Shown: piece by piece, positions 1 to 11,834 of the stretch
Position numbering within the stretch: the first letter of the stretch is position 1
Layout: each line of letters begins with the position of its first letter
Assembly: GCA_037013495.1 (NCBI GenBank)
Contig: CM072801.1
Span: 15,863,501 to 15,927,500 of the forward strand
Direction: 5' to 3'
DNA from: Hippophae tibetana
Taxonomy: Eukaryota > Streptophyta > Magnoliopsida > Rosales > Elaeagnaceae
DNA length: 64,000 bases
Notes under the pieces: model-generated
Databases searched by the model: none
What the model was told of the DNA's origin: nothing
Seen by the model: the letters and a program-made list of their open reading frames with translations, nothing else
Position numbers and translations under genes: made by a program

Positions 1-1001
1 CTACCAGACGATTGTACTAATAAATAAAATACCACTAGTTTAAATCAGAACGGATAATTAAACCTTAAAATATAATTTTCAGATTTAAATTTGTAATAAA
101 AAATAATATATTTCTCTTTGACATCCTAAATATAAAATCTTGAATAAAACAAAATCAATATATTTTATATAAATATTTTACCTATTTAATATTTCGCAAG
201 CATAACAATGTTATTATTACATCATATTTACAAATAGTAAGTCATGTTAAATTTAATCATAAATAAATTAAACATAATATATAAGAATAAAACATAAAAA
301 ATAACTGTAAATAATTCATTTTAAAATTATACCTTGAAAAAATCCTTACAAAACTTTGATACTAATTTTTTTGCTACAAAATCTCCAAACGGATTTGCAT
401 TCCGTTTATTGAATAAAAAATTAGAAATCTATAAAAGCATAACTAGTTTTTCTCAAAAAGAGAAGAACTTTAAAACGAAAAAAAACTTTATAGAGAGAAA
501 AGTTTGTGATTTTTGGGATTTTGAGTGATTTGAATGATGATTTTTACAATGGGGGAGATGGTCCTTTTATTGATGAGGAAAAGACCAAAAAAAGTGGAAA
601 AATATCTCAAAAATTGATTTTGGATGTGTTTGGATAGGCTAGCATGCGTGTGGGGGTGTGTGCTAGAACAGGCGGGACTCAACATGGGTGTGTTTTGGCA
701 CTCGCAGGACTCAACGCGAGCGTGTGCTGGCGCGCAAAGGACTCAACATTTTTAACCGTTTTGATCCATTTTGTCCAATTTATCCATTTTTTAACTTTTC
801 TCATTTTTTTCTCAACATATTTGTGATGTATTACCTCCAGTATTTTTCTTCGAGTTTTTAAGTTATTTTTAAATAAAAATACCTGTGATTTTGAAAATAC
901 AAATTTATATAAAAATATGGAAATCATACAAATATAAATATATTTAATCAATTAAAGTACGTTAAATCATGGTAATTTTAGTGATTTTTAATCACTAATC
1001 A
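1..1001 (-). repeat. Partial LTR of an Athila-like gypsy family (cut by window edge)
   Basis: The stretch aligns by eye with 14028-15001 and, for its first half, with 12547-13090. Shared blocks include the start 'ctaccagacgattgta', the block around 'ataaaatcttgaataaaa', and the 'ttttgtccaatt' and 'tgtgatgtattacctc' blocks near 770-835. The right end 'aatca' at 1001 corresponds to the TG..CA end of the solo LTR at 13311-15001. On the minus strand the LTR would begin here with TGATTA. The left part lies outside the window, so whether this is a solo LTR or part of an element cannot be told. The short ORFs inside it are not genes. Confidence 0.6.
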
Positions 1002-1659
1002 TAACCTTTAATCAACTTCTTGCTAGTCCATTAGGGTTTATATGATAATTTGGGGGTTAAATTAGTCTCAAGTGAAATCTAGAATGTCATATCAACTTCA
1101 GATCAAAAGCTTAGATGAAAAAGGGGAAAATTAATAGTGCCAACCAATAAGGACATACCATGTGGCACACAAGATTCACTAGGAAAATTAATGCATGACG
1201 TGTGACACGGGAGAATATGTCTAGTCAGCACCATATGGTGAGATATGATTCATTATTATTGATGGCATGGCGCGATAGTGGAAGGAGTAGACGAATCAAT
1301 TGAAGACACATGAGAAGACCTTTGACCGACGGACGAAGTCGAAATGAACACCATGTTGATACTTGACACAATACTACATCACATTGCACATGTGGAAATT
1401 TGCAATTGGGCCTCTTTACCTTTGTGGCATCCATATATTTTCCCATTCAACTCTTATGTTTACGTGGTGTCCACATGATGTCTTCTGATTTCTCCCATTT
1501 TAAAAATTCATAAAAAAATCCCAAAAATTCCATAAAATTTATTTTCATCCCTTTTCAATATAAAGCTTATATTTTAATTTTTTAACCCCAAAAGTACTAC
1601 TTATTGAATAAAATGGACAAATATTAAGTAAAAAAGTGGACTAATGGCTCTATTTTCAT
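1002..1659. other. Non-coding stretch between an LTR end and copia RNase H
   Basis: I see no gene here. The position, just beyond the 3' end of the minus-strand copia pol remnant, suggests copia 3' untranslated region or LTR. No second copy is visible in the window to prove this. Confidence 0.3.
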
Positions 1660-3112
1660 AGAGTCGTAATCCTTCTATTCAGATTCTCTTTAGTGAAATG
1701 GCGATCAACTTTCACATACTTAGTTCTATCATGTTGAATTGGATTATGAATAATCTCAATAGCAGTTGTATTATCACAATGCAAGTTCATAAACTTTTAG
1801 AGTTTAAAGCTTAATTCTTTCATAACATAATGGATCCATAACATTTCATATACTGCATGCGTAATAACTCGAAATTCTACCTCTGTACTTAAACTTACAA
1901 TAACATTTTTCTTCTTACTTTACCAACCCAAACAAAGGTGAAATATCGAGTGATAGACCTCATGTCAATCTTATAACCTGTCCAATTTGCATCAATGTAT
2001 CATATAACTTCCAACTCATTCTTTTTCATGAACAGCAAGCCTTTACCTGGTGTTATCTTCAAATCCCCTAGAATAGGATACACGACATCCATCTATTCTT
2101 CACTAGGAAAATGCATGAATTGACTGACCATACTAATAGCATAAGCAATTTCAGGTCTAGCATGAGAAAGATAATTTTTTCTTCCTACTAAACTTTGATA
2201 CCTCTTTTTATTAGTCAATACTTGATTAGAGTACATTGTAAGCTTGTGGTTCATCTCAATTGGTTTGTAGTCAAGCATCCCCATTTTAGTTAATAAATCT
2301 AGAACATACTTCTTTTATGATAACAAGATTCCTCTCTTTGATCTCGTGGTTTCAATACTTAAAAAATATTTCAACTATTCTAAGTCATTTATCTCAAACT
2401 CTTTTGAAGGATATCTCTGAAGATCTTCCATCTCTCTCAGATCATCTCTTGTGGAAATCATGTTATCAACATACACTATCAGAGTTGTAGTCTTACCATT
2501 ATTGTGCTTGATAAATAAGGTATGATCAGAGTTACTCTGTCTATATCCAAAAATTCTCATTGCTTTGGAAAATCTTCCAAATCAGACTCTCAGTGACTAT
2601 TTTAGTTCATACAAAGACTTCTTTAAATTACACACTTTTCCAACATCGTATGGTTTACACTTCAAACTCATGATGGCACATCCATATATACTTCTTTCTT
2701 AAAATTTCCATTGAACATCAAACTTGTGTAAGGGAAAATCATTATTCATAATAAGTGAAATAAGAATTCAAACTGTATTGATTTTTGTTATCAATGCAAA
2801 GGTTTCTTCATAATCAAATCCAAAGTGTTGTGTATAACCCTTGAAAATAAATTTGGATTTATATCTATCAATGCTCTCATCAACCTTGAGCTTTAGTGTG
2901 AACACCCATTGACACCCTATAGTTTTTCCTTTCTCAGACATGGACACAATATCCCATGTTGAGCTCATTTATAGTGCTTTCAATTTTTCATTCATTGTCT
3001 TTGTCCAATGTAGATCCTTCAGAGCATCATGTACATTACTAAGAATATATACAATGTATAATTGATCAAGAACAAATGCACGTGACTTGGATAGCCTATA
3101 GTTATTAATAAA
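1660..3112 (-). pseudogene. Ty1/copia reverse transcriptase and RNase H remnant (left half of a split element)
   Basis: Read on the minus strand, a single frame runs through copia RT and RNase H motifs with several stop codons but little shifting. The order is linker and RT start (near 3100-3000, 'DALKDLHWTKTMNEKLKAL'), 'GCQWVFTLKLKVDESIDRYKSK' region (2960-2800), a Y-V-D-N remnant of the YVDD active site (about 2470), 'YQSLVGRKNYLSHARPEIAY' region (2200-2150), and RNase H blocks down to about 1660. Stops lie near 2968, 2770, 2560, 2375 and 2090. The right edge at 3109-3112 is the target site of the gypsy insertion. The missing upstream half of this gene resumes at 7591. Confidence 0.8.
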
Positions 3113-3195
3113 TGATGTTTTATGTATATTTTTATATATAAACACCTTTATATATATATATATTATATAATGAGCTAAAAATATATATTTTATAT

Positions 3196-4645
3196 TTGGG
3201 GAGTTACAGTGATGAAGAATGAGAACGATGATTTGATTCCTACTCGACTTCAAATTAAGTGGAGAATTTGCATTGGTTTTCGAAAGCTCAATTTTATGAC
3301 TCATAAAGATCATTTTCCTTTACCTTTTATTTATCAAATACTTGAGCATTTAGTAGGTCATACTCACTATTGTTTTCTTGATATGTTTTAGGATATAATC
3401 ATATCGTCATTGCTCTAAAAGACCAAGAGAAGATAACATTCACTTATCCCTTTGAAACCTTTATTTATAGAAAGATGCCATTTGACCTTTGTAATTCTCC
3501 CATCACCTTCCGTAGGGGTATGATAAGTATATTTTTTTATTATATAGAGAGCATTATAGAAGTATTTATGGATGATTTTATTGTATGTTACATTATAGAG
3601 TATCAATCTTACATTAATTCTATATAGATGTGTAGAAACTAACCTTGTACTTAATTGAAAAAAATATCATTTTATGATAGATCAAATTATAGTTCTAGGA
3701 CATGTGATCATTATTAACGAACATGTAACTTAGACCCTAGGAATCAAATGCCAAAAACTCCAATTCTTATTGTTGAAATCTTTGATGTTTGAAGTATTGA
3801 TTTCATGGGACCTTTTCCAACTTCTTATGGTCATATATATATTTTATTTGTTGTGGATTATGTGTCCAAATGGATGGAAGCTAAAGCCACCAGAACTAAA
3901 GACCCTATAGTTTTTGTGGATTTTGTAAAGTCTAACATCTTTGCTGGGTTTGGAAGACTAAGAACTATCATCAGTAATAATGGACTACATTTTTGCAATA
4001 GGAATTTTTAGGCCTTACTTAAAAAGTACAATGTCAACCACAGAGTCACTACCCCTTATTTTCCACACACAAGTGGACAAGTTGAAATGTCCAATACATA
4101 TATGAAGTCCATCCTTGAAAAGACAATCAAACCCGATAGAAAGGATTGGAGTTTGAAACTAGATGATGCATTATAGGCATACAAAATTGCATATAAAACT
4201 CCAATTGGGATGTCACCATTCGGTTGGTATATGATCAATCTTGTCATCTACCAATTGAGTTAGAGCACTGAGCATTTTGGGTAGTGAAATGATGTAACAT
4301 GGACTTCAATAAAGTTGGAGGAAACAAAAAATTGCAAATGAATGAGTTAGAGGATATTAAAAATGATGCCTATGAAAGCTTAAAAGTTTACAAAGATAAA
4401 ACAAATGTGTTTCATGACAATATGATATCGAGGAAATAATTCACCATTGGTGATAAAGTCTTCTTATTCCAATCACTCCTTAAACTATTTTCAGGTAAGT
4501 TACATATCGTTGGGTCGGTCCATTTATTGTTACTAATGTTTTCTCTCATGTTGCAGTTGAAATATGAAGCTCGAGTAACAATAAAGAATTTAAAGTTAAT
4601 GGAAACAGATTGAATTCATACTACGATATTTTTGCACCAATCAAT
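3196..4645 (+). pseudogene. Gypsy RT and integrase remnant (Athila/Tat type)
   Basis: RT motifs appear at 3197-3390 ('WRICIGFRKLNF', 'DHFPLPFIYQILEHLVGHTH', 'YCFLDMF') and at 3392-3600 in a shifted frame ('MPFDLCNSPITFRRGM', 'EVFMDDF'). RNase H is absent. Integrase follows at 3795-4260: 'DFMGPFPTSYG', then 'VVDYVSKWMEA', 'IISNNGLHF' and 'TSGQVEMSN'. The first Asp and the Glu of the DDE triad are present, but the second Asp position reads Asn, so the enzyme would be dead even without the stop codons. A chromodomain-free integrase tail ('EFKVNGNRLNSYYD') ends near 4645. Many stops and frame changes show an old pseudogene. Confidence 0.8.
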
Positions 4646-4814
4646 ATAAACGAGGTGACTCTACATGAACTAATATATTTGGATATTTAAAGAAACACAT
4701 GAGGCAACGTCAAGCTAGTGATGCTAAACCAAACGCTTTGTAGAAAGCAACCCATCAGATTTGTTTTCTATTCCTTTTTTACTTATTTTATATTACATAT
4801 ATGCATGTGTCTAT

Positions 4815-4850
4815 ATTGAGGACAATACGAAAATTAGGTGTGGGGGAGCA
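4815..4850 (+). other. Post-pol purine block of the gypsy element
   Basis: The text 'attgaggacaatacg' followed by 'aggtgtgggggagc' matches, from memory, a block commonly found just after the gag-pol of Athila/Tat elements. The G-rich run resembles a polypurine tract, but the LTR starts much later, at 6222. Confidence 0.45.
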
Positions 4851-6221
4851 TTAACACATCATTATTTTTATTTTTTTATACTTTATTAGTTTAGCATGTT
4901 TTAGGATGAGTATGCTCTATATAGCATTTTTCATTTTTAGTATTTATTTATTGTTTTTCTTATGATTAATAGAAGAGCTTATAATCAATCATATATTCTC
5001 TATTTGTTTTCTAACATCTGAGATGAAATTAGCTAAATACTGTTATGTCAAAAAGGATAATGAATGTCGATATAGTCTTGACCTTATTCCTAAGTGAAGC
5101 TAACTTTATGATAATTTTTTCAAAACTTACATACACAATGGTTAAATTAATGATAGAATAATCTATATGTATGAACTTGTGAAAAATATTGTAGATCCCT
5201 TAGAACTTTGTCATGCTTTTAATGAATAAGAATAGGTTGCTAGAATTTTTCTTTAAGTTTATCCAGATGAATTCTAAATATATTCTTTGGTTGAATTATC
5301 CTACCCTTAATGTTATTATTATTTCAAGAATAACCCTTTTAGAGAACCGATTTGAGCATATATGAGTCAATTATTTGTACCCACCTATTACCCTTTAAAC
5401 CATACACATTGGTCATACTTTATAGTTCAAGAATAAGTAGATTTGTACAAAAAGAAAATAGATTTTATAAAAATACTAAAACAAGATTTTTGAGTGTTAA
5501 TTGTGCTATGATTAATCAAACGCCCAACATAAAAAAATAGTCTCTACTAAAATATATTCCAAAAAATAAGGAATAAAAAAATAAATACATATATATATAT
5601 GACAAGATGAAAAAAAATTATAAAAAGGGTTGTATATTATTCAAAAAAAATTGCATAAATAAAATAAAATAAGCCAATAATGATGTTTTGGTCCAAAATA
5701 ATGAAATTTGAACATATTTTAGTGGTATAATTGGTCTTATAATAGTGTTATTTATAGGTCTCATTCTCTAACTCCGTTGATTCATGAACTTTTGTTTCTC
5801 CTTTTTCCGTTCATTTGATTGAACTAACAAACATAGACATACATTATAACCAAATGAAAAACTTTTTGATTTTAATGAATACTTTTAGTAAGTGGGGATA
5901 CCATTTTAAGGAAAAACCTATGGTATCCAATTCAACTTTATAAAGAATTGTGATGTTTTATAAGGAGGAACAATATTTCCACTTGTTTGTATTCAATGAT
6001 TTGGCTATTGTTAATTGATACTACATCACACATACAATTTAAGCATAATTATTGTACAATAGTTGTAGCAAAGGGATGACTAGAGACAATATCTAATATT
6101 TATTAAAATTTTAAACTATAATATTATTAAGCTCTTGAGATAAAATGTCAAAAAAAATTATTATCTTAATATTAGATATTGACTTTGCATGAGGACTAGC
6201 AAAGAGTAAGTATAGGGAGTT
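4851..6221 (+). other. Gypsy 3' internal region, no recognisable gene
   Basis: This AT-rich sequence lies between pol and the 3' LTR, where Athila elements may carry an env-like frame. I see no long open frame. The purine run 'aagtatagggagt' at 6208-6220 directly before the LTR is the likely polypurine tract. Confidence 0.4.
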
Positions 6222-7590
6222 TGATAAGGGATATTTTATAGACATTTTTGGATATCAATTCCTTTATATTTATATATATTATTATTATAGTGAGCTAAAA
6301 ATATTTATTTTGCACTTAGCAAGAAAATATTAATTTTAGAGATTTTTATGAATTTTTTATTTTTTTATTTAACAAGTAGATGTACTTAGTTTACCCGTGC
6401 ATGCACTTGACACAAAATTCCCAAAACCTCCCACCATCACCTCACGCGTGAACAGGGCACACATAATCCCATTTGGCGACACATAGTACCTCATTTATAT
6501 CTCAACGTGCGATTTTTGCATAGTTGTGCATTCCTTTGCTTATAGCTCGTGTATTACAATTTTTAATACAACTCAAAAATAAATCAATTTTCTCAATATA
6601 AATACAAAATAACATTTCATAAAATATAAATAGTATCAAAATTGGGCAAAAAATAGGAGAAAAATTAAAAAAATACAAAATTTGTAGAATTAAGATTGAG
6701 ACAACAATTGAGAAGAAACATATTCAAGAAGCAATTAAATGAGTTATAAGAGTGGAGTTAAAGATAAAAATCCTAAAAAAATTATTTTCTTTTATTGATT
6801 TCATGAATAATATTCTTAATTTATTGTTTGTTATAAATAACTAATTTTATAATTGATTGTGAATGATTTCACGGTTATTTGTAACATTTAATAATATATA
6901 TATAATATTCTATTCAACTATCTTTTGATTATATATTAATTCTTCGTTTTAATTATTATATGAATTTATTTGATTATTTAAGTGTGTAATTAAATAATTA
7001 AATACATTTATCGTTAATTAGGTACATAATCACTTAATTAATGATAAATTACTTGTAATGAGAATTAATAATGAAGATAATTAAATCGAACTTGTATGTT
7101 TAACTTTAATATAATTTTCTTCTTTAAAAATTAATGTTTTTGATAAATTAAATTTAGAGAACTTATTCTAATTTGTCTATTAAAAAAAGTTTGATTAAGA
7201 GTTTATTTAATTCAACGAATCTATAAGAAAGAGTAGAGATTTTTACTTTTATAAAAAAATTTGAAGTTAGTATAATCAATAGAACAATAGGATATGTTTT
7301 TCATGATTTACAATACATTCTAGTGATGAATAATGACCATGCAATCATTTTTTGATTTAAATCTTTATTATAATCTTTATATTTTGTTTATATCTTTATT
7401 AATATTTAATTATTATATTTAATATTTATTCATAAAAAACAAAACCTCTCCATTTTTTAATAAATAGGAGTTAGTTTCCAGAATCTTCTATAGAAAAACC
7501 CTTACTTGCTATATACTAAACAATAATATCTTAAACAATTTAAAATAAGGTTTAAATTGACTATTCATCTAAACACGCATCACTTAAACA
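6222..7590 (+). repeat. 3' LTR of the nested gypsy element
   Basis: It begins TGATAAGGG after a purine tract and ends AAACA just before the TAAA target duplication. The block 'gtgagctaaaaatat' near 6290 recurs near 3171 as 'atgagctaaaaatat', which identifies 3113-3195 as the start of the 5' LTR. The length is about 1.37 kb. No gene is present. Confidence 0.6.
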
Positions 7591-9560
7591 TAAAACTAGC
7601 AACAGGATATTTAGCTTTCGACTTTTATATCTAGTTCATATTGTTTTCTTGGAAGACCCTTGGTAACCCTATGTGATCTCTTAAATTTTACAATTTCTAC
7701 TACATAAGACTCGTCTAAATTGGAACATACTTGAGGTGGATCATTTTGAATGAATTCTTTGATTGATGATGTAAAAGAGGAAATTTTTTTGTACCATATT
7801 TAGGTGCATCGAAATTGATCTCACATCTGGAGCTATCTGGTCTTTATTGGATGCAGGAATCTCAGTATCCTCTGTCTGAAACTAAGAGTCTTATTATTTA
7901 TTGAGACCGATCATCCTCTAATATTATAGCTTCATTGCAATTAGTAATATCCCTTACAGACTCATCTGTCGATGTTGTGACTAGTCTCACTTTCGATTGA
8001 GAATGGTCTTCATTGTCTTATCCTCCAAAATGAGCCTACAAATTCTCTATTTCTTCAAATTCTTCAAACTTAAAGATAGGCTGAGATTTAAAGATGGGCA
8101 AAGGATTCCCTTCACATATTCTCTCCCCTTAAAAGGATGATTGGGAAACTTTCTTTGAGTAATAAGGCTTAGATTCACCAAAGGAAACATCAAGAGACAC
8201 ATGAAATATATCCATAAGCGGAATATAACAATGATAACCCTTTTTGAACTCCATATAACTAACAAAAATACACTTCTTAGTATATGGATCAAGCTTGTTG
8301 CGTTGATGTTAGGGAATATGAACATAAACTATGCATCCAAATACTTGGGGCTCCAAATTAGGAATAGAATAAGAAACCGTAAGTTGTTGGAGTTTCTATT
8401 AGGGATTTTTAAACCCAATTACTTAAGAAAGAGTACAGTTGATGAGATATGCTATTGATTTAAGTACTTTTCCCTAATAAGAACGAGGCACATTTATGCC
8501 AAACAAAGAGGCATGAATAACTTCCAACTATTTATTCTTCTGTTCTGTTATTCCATTTTGTCGAGGAGTATATGAGAAAAAGGTCTGATGACAAATTCCA
8601 TGAGAACATAGAAACTCTATCATATGACCATGAACAAATTTTCCACAATTTTCATACTAAAAGACCCTAATAGGTTATGGATACAAAGTAGAAACCATTT
8701 TATGGAACTCCTTAAACATAGCAAACACATCACTCTTGTTTTTTAACAATGAAAACCAAGTTATTCGAGTACAGTCATAAAAAAGTCACATAATAACGAG
8801 TTCAAGAAAGAGAAGGAACCTTGGCAGGCCCTCAAACATCAGAGTGAATCATCATAAATGGAATGAAACATTTATTAAAAATTGGAAAATATGAAATAAT
8901 CTAACTCTTAGCTATTTCACAAACACTACAATGAAAAACAAACTCGTTGACAATAGAAAACAAATCAGGTTGTAGCTTCTTGAGATAACTAAAAAATATA
9001 TGTCCTAAATAATGATGCCTTAACCACAAAAATGCATTAGCACTTTCTACTCCACTAGTTTGATTAGCCTGACCCAAATGATATAACTAGTGTTATCCAC
9101 TCTCTGTCAAATCCAAGTAATAGAGTTTCCCCTTTCTAATACCATAACCAAAAAAATTCCAAGTCAAGTCAACCCCACTCAGAAACATATAGACTCGTAT
9201 TTGAGCCATTATTAATGCCTCTTGAATAATTGTAGTAACAATTTTTGTCTAAGAGGCCATGTGTTTATCAATCTTCTGAAACATACCACCAATTCATTGT
9301 GGTAGGTAGGAAGAGACCAACCATTCTGGTTACTCTTACTGAGTTATTCTTTAATTCAAGAATCCAGGTCTCATCTGAATCATTATAGAAGATCTTTTCA
9401 ACAGTAACCTAAACATCATTTGCGGTGGAAAGACGTATGTGCCAGTTCATAAGGGATGGGTTCATGGAATCAATGAGCCATCTCTTCACTTTTTCATTTT
9501 CCATTGCATAAGCTACATATTCAACAAATGTAATATCAGGTTTAACCTTAGTTCAACCTC
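7591..9560 (-). pseudogene. Ty1/copia gag and integrase remnant (right half of the split element)
   Basis: Minus-strand reading gives a copia order. Gag lies near 9510-9290 ('MNPSLMNWHIRLSTANDV', 'YNDSDETWILELK'), then a pre-integrase block (about 9130-8890, 'RHHYLGHIFFSYLKKL'), integrase core (8860-8430, including 'RQNGITEQKNK') and the conserved tail (8330-8100, 'NKLDPYTKKCIFVSYMEFKK'). A linker near 7640-7740 ('RSHRVTKGLPRKQYELD') precedes the insertion point. Frames change often and stops are frequent. Together with 1660-3112 it forms one copia element interrupted by the gypsy insertion. Confidence 0.75.
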
Positions 9561-9604
9561 AACTCATTCAAGGGAAACACTTGAGGAAAAATTCGAGTCA
9601 TCTT

Positions 9605-9905
9605 TGATGAACAAAATCGTCATCCGGTTAGTAATACCAATTTTGCAAATAGTTTTGGTTTTATATTTGTAAAACTCTAGCAAGTGCACGAATAATTTTA
9701 TAGAAAATGACAAATATATTCTCAAGGTCAATCTAAGGAAGAAATATAAGTGATTTTTAATTTATTATTCAAATTTTTAAAAATGAATTTAAATTATAAA
9801 TATTTTGTCACATTATTTTGATTTTTTTGTGTTTCCTAATATAATCACATAAAAAATAAACATAAATATTGATTCAATAAAAAATTATGCAAATTTTTAT
9901 TATAA
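9605..9905 (-). repeat. Truncated LTR of the Athila-like family
   Basis: The start 'tgatgaacaaaat' and the following 'ttgtaaaactct', 'aagtgcacgaat' and 'agaaaatgacaaatatattct' match the starts of the LTRs at 11835 and 13311. Similarity stops near 9905, where sequence leading into the gag region takes over. On the minus strand it sits where the 3' LTR would be, but lacks its first part. Confidence 0.6.
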
Positions 9906-10049
9906 TGCTAAATTTAAAGAATGGACATAATTTTTGAAAAAAATGGATTTCTATTATTTCATTGGAATTTTGTTACATACATTTTTAAAATAAAAACAAA
10001 ATAAAACAAACTAAAAAGAAAAGAAAATACAATAATGGGTGACAAACTC

Positions 10050-11300
10050 AATGTCTCCTCTTCATTGAATTTATTTGATTCAATTTAACCATTCAGTTAG
10101 TCTTTGCTTTGTTTTTGCAAATGCTCAGCTAACTATTCCACTTGGACTTCCACCTTTTTGATAGAAGCTTTCATAGAGTCCAACCATTGATTGGTTATCT
10201 CTACATACTTAAATAAAAGCATTCAAGTTGTCTTCTAGGGTTGGTTTACTGGGCTAGTGGAATTACTGGTCTGGTTGATTTGAGCTTTGGGCGAAAGGAA
10301 GATTATTTTGTTTCTAGTAAAAGTTGGGATAATTTATCCACCCAAGATTGTAGGTATTTGAATTGAGGTCGAATCTTGGTCTTTGTTGATATGCTCCCAA
10401 AACATTAACCTATTCAAGTCTAGTTGATGCTTTACATTGATATTAATAGACTTCAATACAATGTCCTATGTTGCTACACAAACCATAATGTTAATTGTTG
10501 GTTTGCATAGTGAGAAGGGTAACTTGTTTGGTCAATTGAACAAGTTTCCTTTGAACTTCATTACTAGAATCAATTTCATGAACTTAAGCTCTTCTCACTC
10601 GTGAGCTTTTCTATTGGGAATTCGCACCCAACATCTCAACAATATTGTATGTCTCTAAGGTTGTCTTCTCTCCCATAACTCCTTCAACATCGTTATCGAT
10701 AATGAATTGGCATTGTTACGTAGGTCCATCATAAAATAATTGGTTTTGCAACTGCAAGGGGAATCTGTGATGATGAGATTGAATGAGGAACAATTTGAAC
10801 ATACCCTAGGCTTCATGGAATGGTTTTCCTTCCATCTAAGAGAAAGTGACAATTTTTTCTCTCAACTCTGATATTTTTTGGTGGGAATAGATTTTTCCAA
10901 TGAAATTTTTGTAAACGTCTTCCAAGGTCATCAGAAAACGTGTTATCAACCAAGCTTTGGCCTTGTCTTTTAAGGTGTAGGTAAAACACATCATTCTTAG
11001 TTGGTCCTCGATAAGAGCACCGAGGGGAAAAGTCTGGACTGTTGAATAAAAGTCCCTCATGAAAGACAGTGAATCTTCATTAGGCATCTCAAGAAATGAA
11101 GGAAGCATAGAAAAATGAATATTTTTTTAATTCATAATTTTGAGCAACCTTACCTAGATGGATAGAGGCAGTTTTCGTGCCAATTACTGGTCGTGCAAAC
11201 TACTTCATGGTGGTTTCCCTAACATATGTGTTTTTTCCCATTTCTATTGGTTCTGGTAAAGGATTAAAGATTGGTTCTATGTTTGGCTCAAAAATAGGCT
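10050..11300 (-). pseudogene. Athila/Tat-type gag remnant
   Basis: Minus-strand reading shows the gypsy gag core: 'RDFYSTVQTFPLGALIEDQL' then 'LKDKAKAWLITRF' (11050-10930), followed by 'YKNFIGKIYSHQK' and 'ELREKIVTFS' and a helix block 'FHEAWGMFKLFL'. A further block 'FYDGPT' and a degenerate zinc-knuckle-like motif ('YGLCSNIGHC', about 10490) are followed by 'NSNTYNLGWINYPNF' (about 10340), a tail typical of Athila gag. Frames shift and stops occur. It lies between LTR remnants at 9605 and 11835, so protease, RT and integrase have been lost. Confidence 0.7.
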
Positions 11301-11812
11301 GATGCTTAAAATCCAACCTTATAGATTGTTGTTTAAATGTATGAATATTATCTATGTATGTTATAAAAGAGTTTTCTCAGGATCTCCTACAATGCATAGA
11401 CTATTGAAAGCATAAATTTAAAACACGTGTCAATTAAAAAGGAAAAGAATAATAAAATAACTATACAAAAATTTAGAGATAATATACACAGTATTTAATA
11501 CAAAAATACTAAACAAACAAGTTAAGTTAATAACATAATCAATATTAACCAAGAGTGTTCCCATTAAAGAATAGTATGGCAAAGCCTCATTAAAACCCAT
11601 CCTTCTAAAAAGAGCAACATTGCTAGAAAACACTAATGACACAAAGGCTTCCAAGAATTAGTCTCTTCGACATAACTCTTTTTTTACTTTTCATACTATT
11701 ACATAGTTATTTAGTTTTTTTAAAATTAAATTCTAAAAATAAAAATAAAAATAGTTACATCACATAATATTTTTTAAATTTTTGATAAATAATTTAAAAA
11801 CAATATTCCTTT

Positions 11813-11828
11813 TCCGACAACGGCACCA
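11813..11828 (-). other. Primer binding site of the Athila-like element
   Basis: On the minus strand the sequence TGGTGCCGTTGTCGGA starts six bases after the LTR end (11835). It resembles the TGGCGCCGTTGCCGGGG-type site typical of Athila/Tat elements. It fixes the element's orientation as minus. Confidence 0.65.
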
Positions 11829-11834
11829 AAAACT

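Larger units (their letters stand above)
3113..7590 (+). mobile_element. Athila-like Ty3/gypsy element nested in copia pol
   Basis: The element begins TGATG at 3113 and ends AAACA at 7590. It is flanked on both sides by TAAA (3109-3112 and 7591-7594), a 4-bp target duplication. Removing it rejoins the copia linker in an open frame. Inside are a short 5' LTR start (3113 to about 3195), gypsy RT and integrase remnants, a conserved 'attgaggacaat' plus 'gtgtgggggag' block (4815-4847), a polypurine tract before 6222 and a full 3' LTR (6222-7590). Most of the 5' LTR, gag, protease and RNase H are missing, so the element is a deletion derivative. The Athila/Tat assignment rests on the integrase and on the tract after pol. 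Confidence 0.75.
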
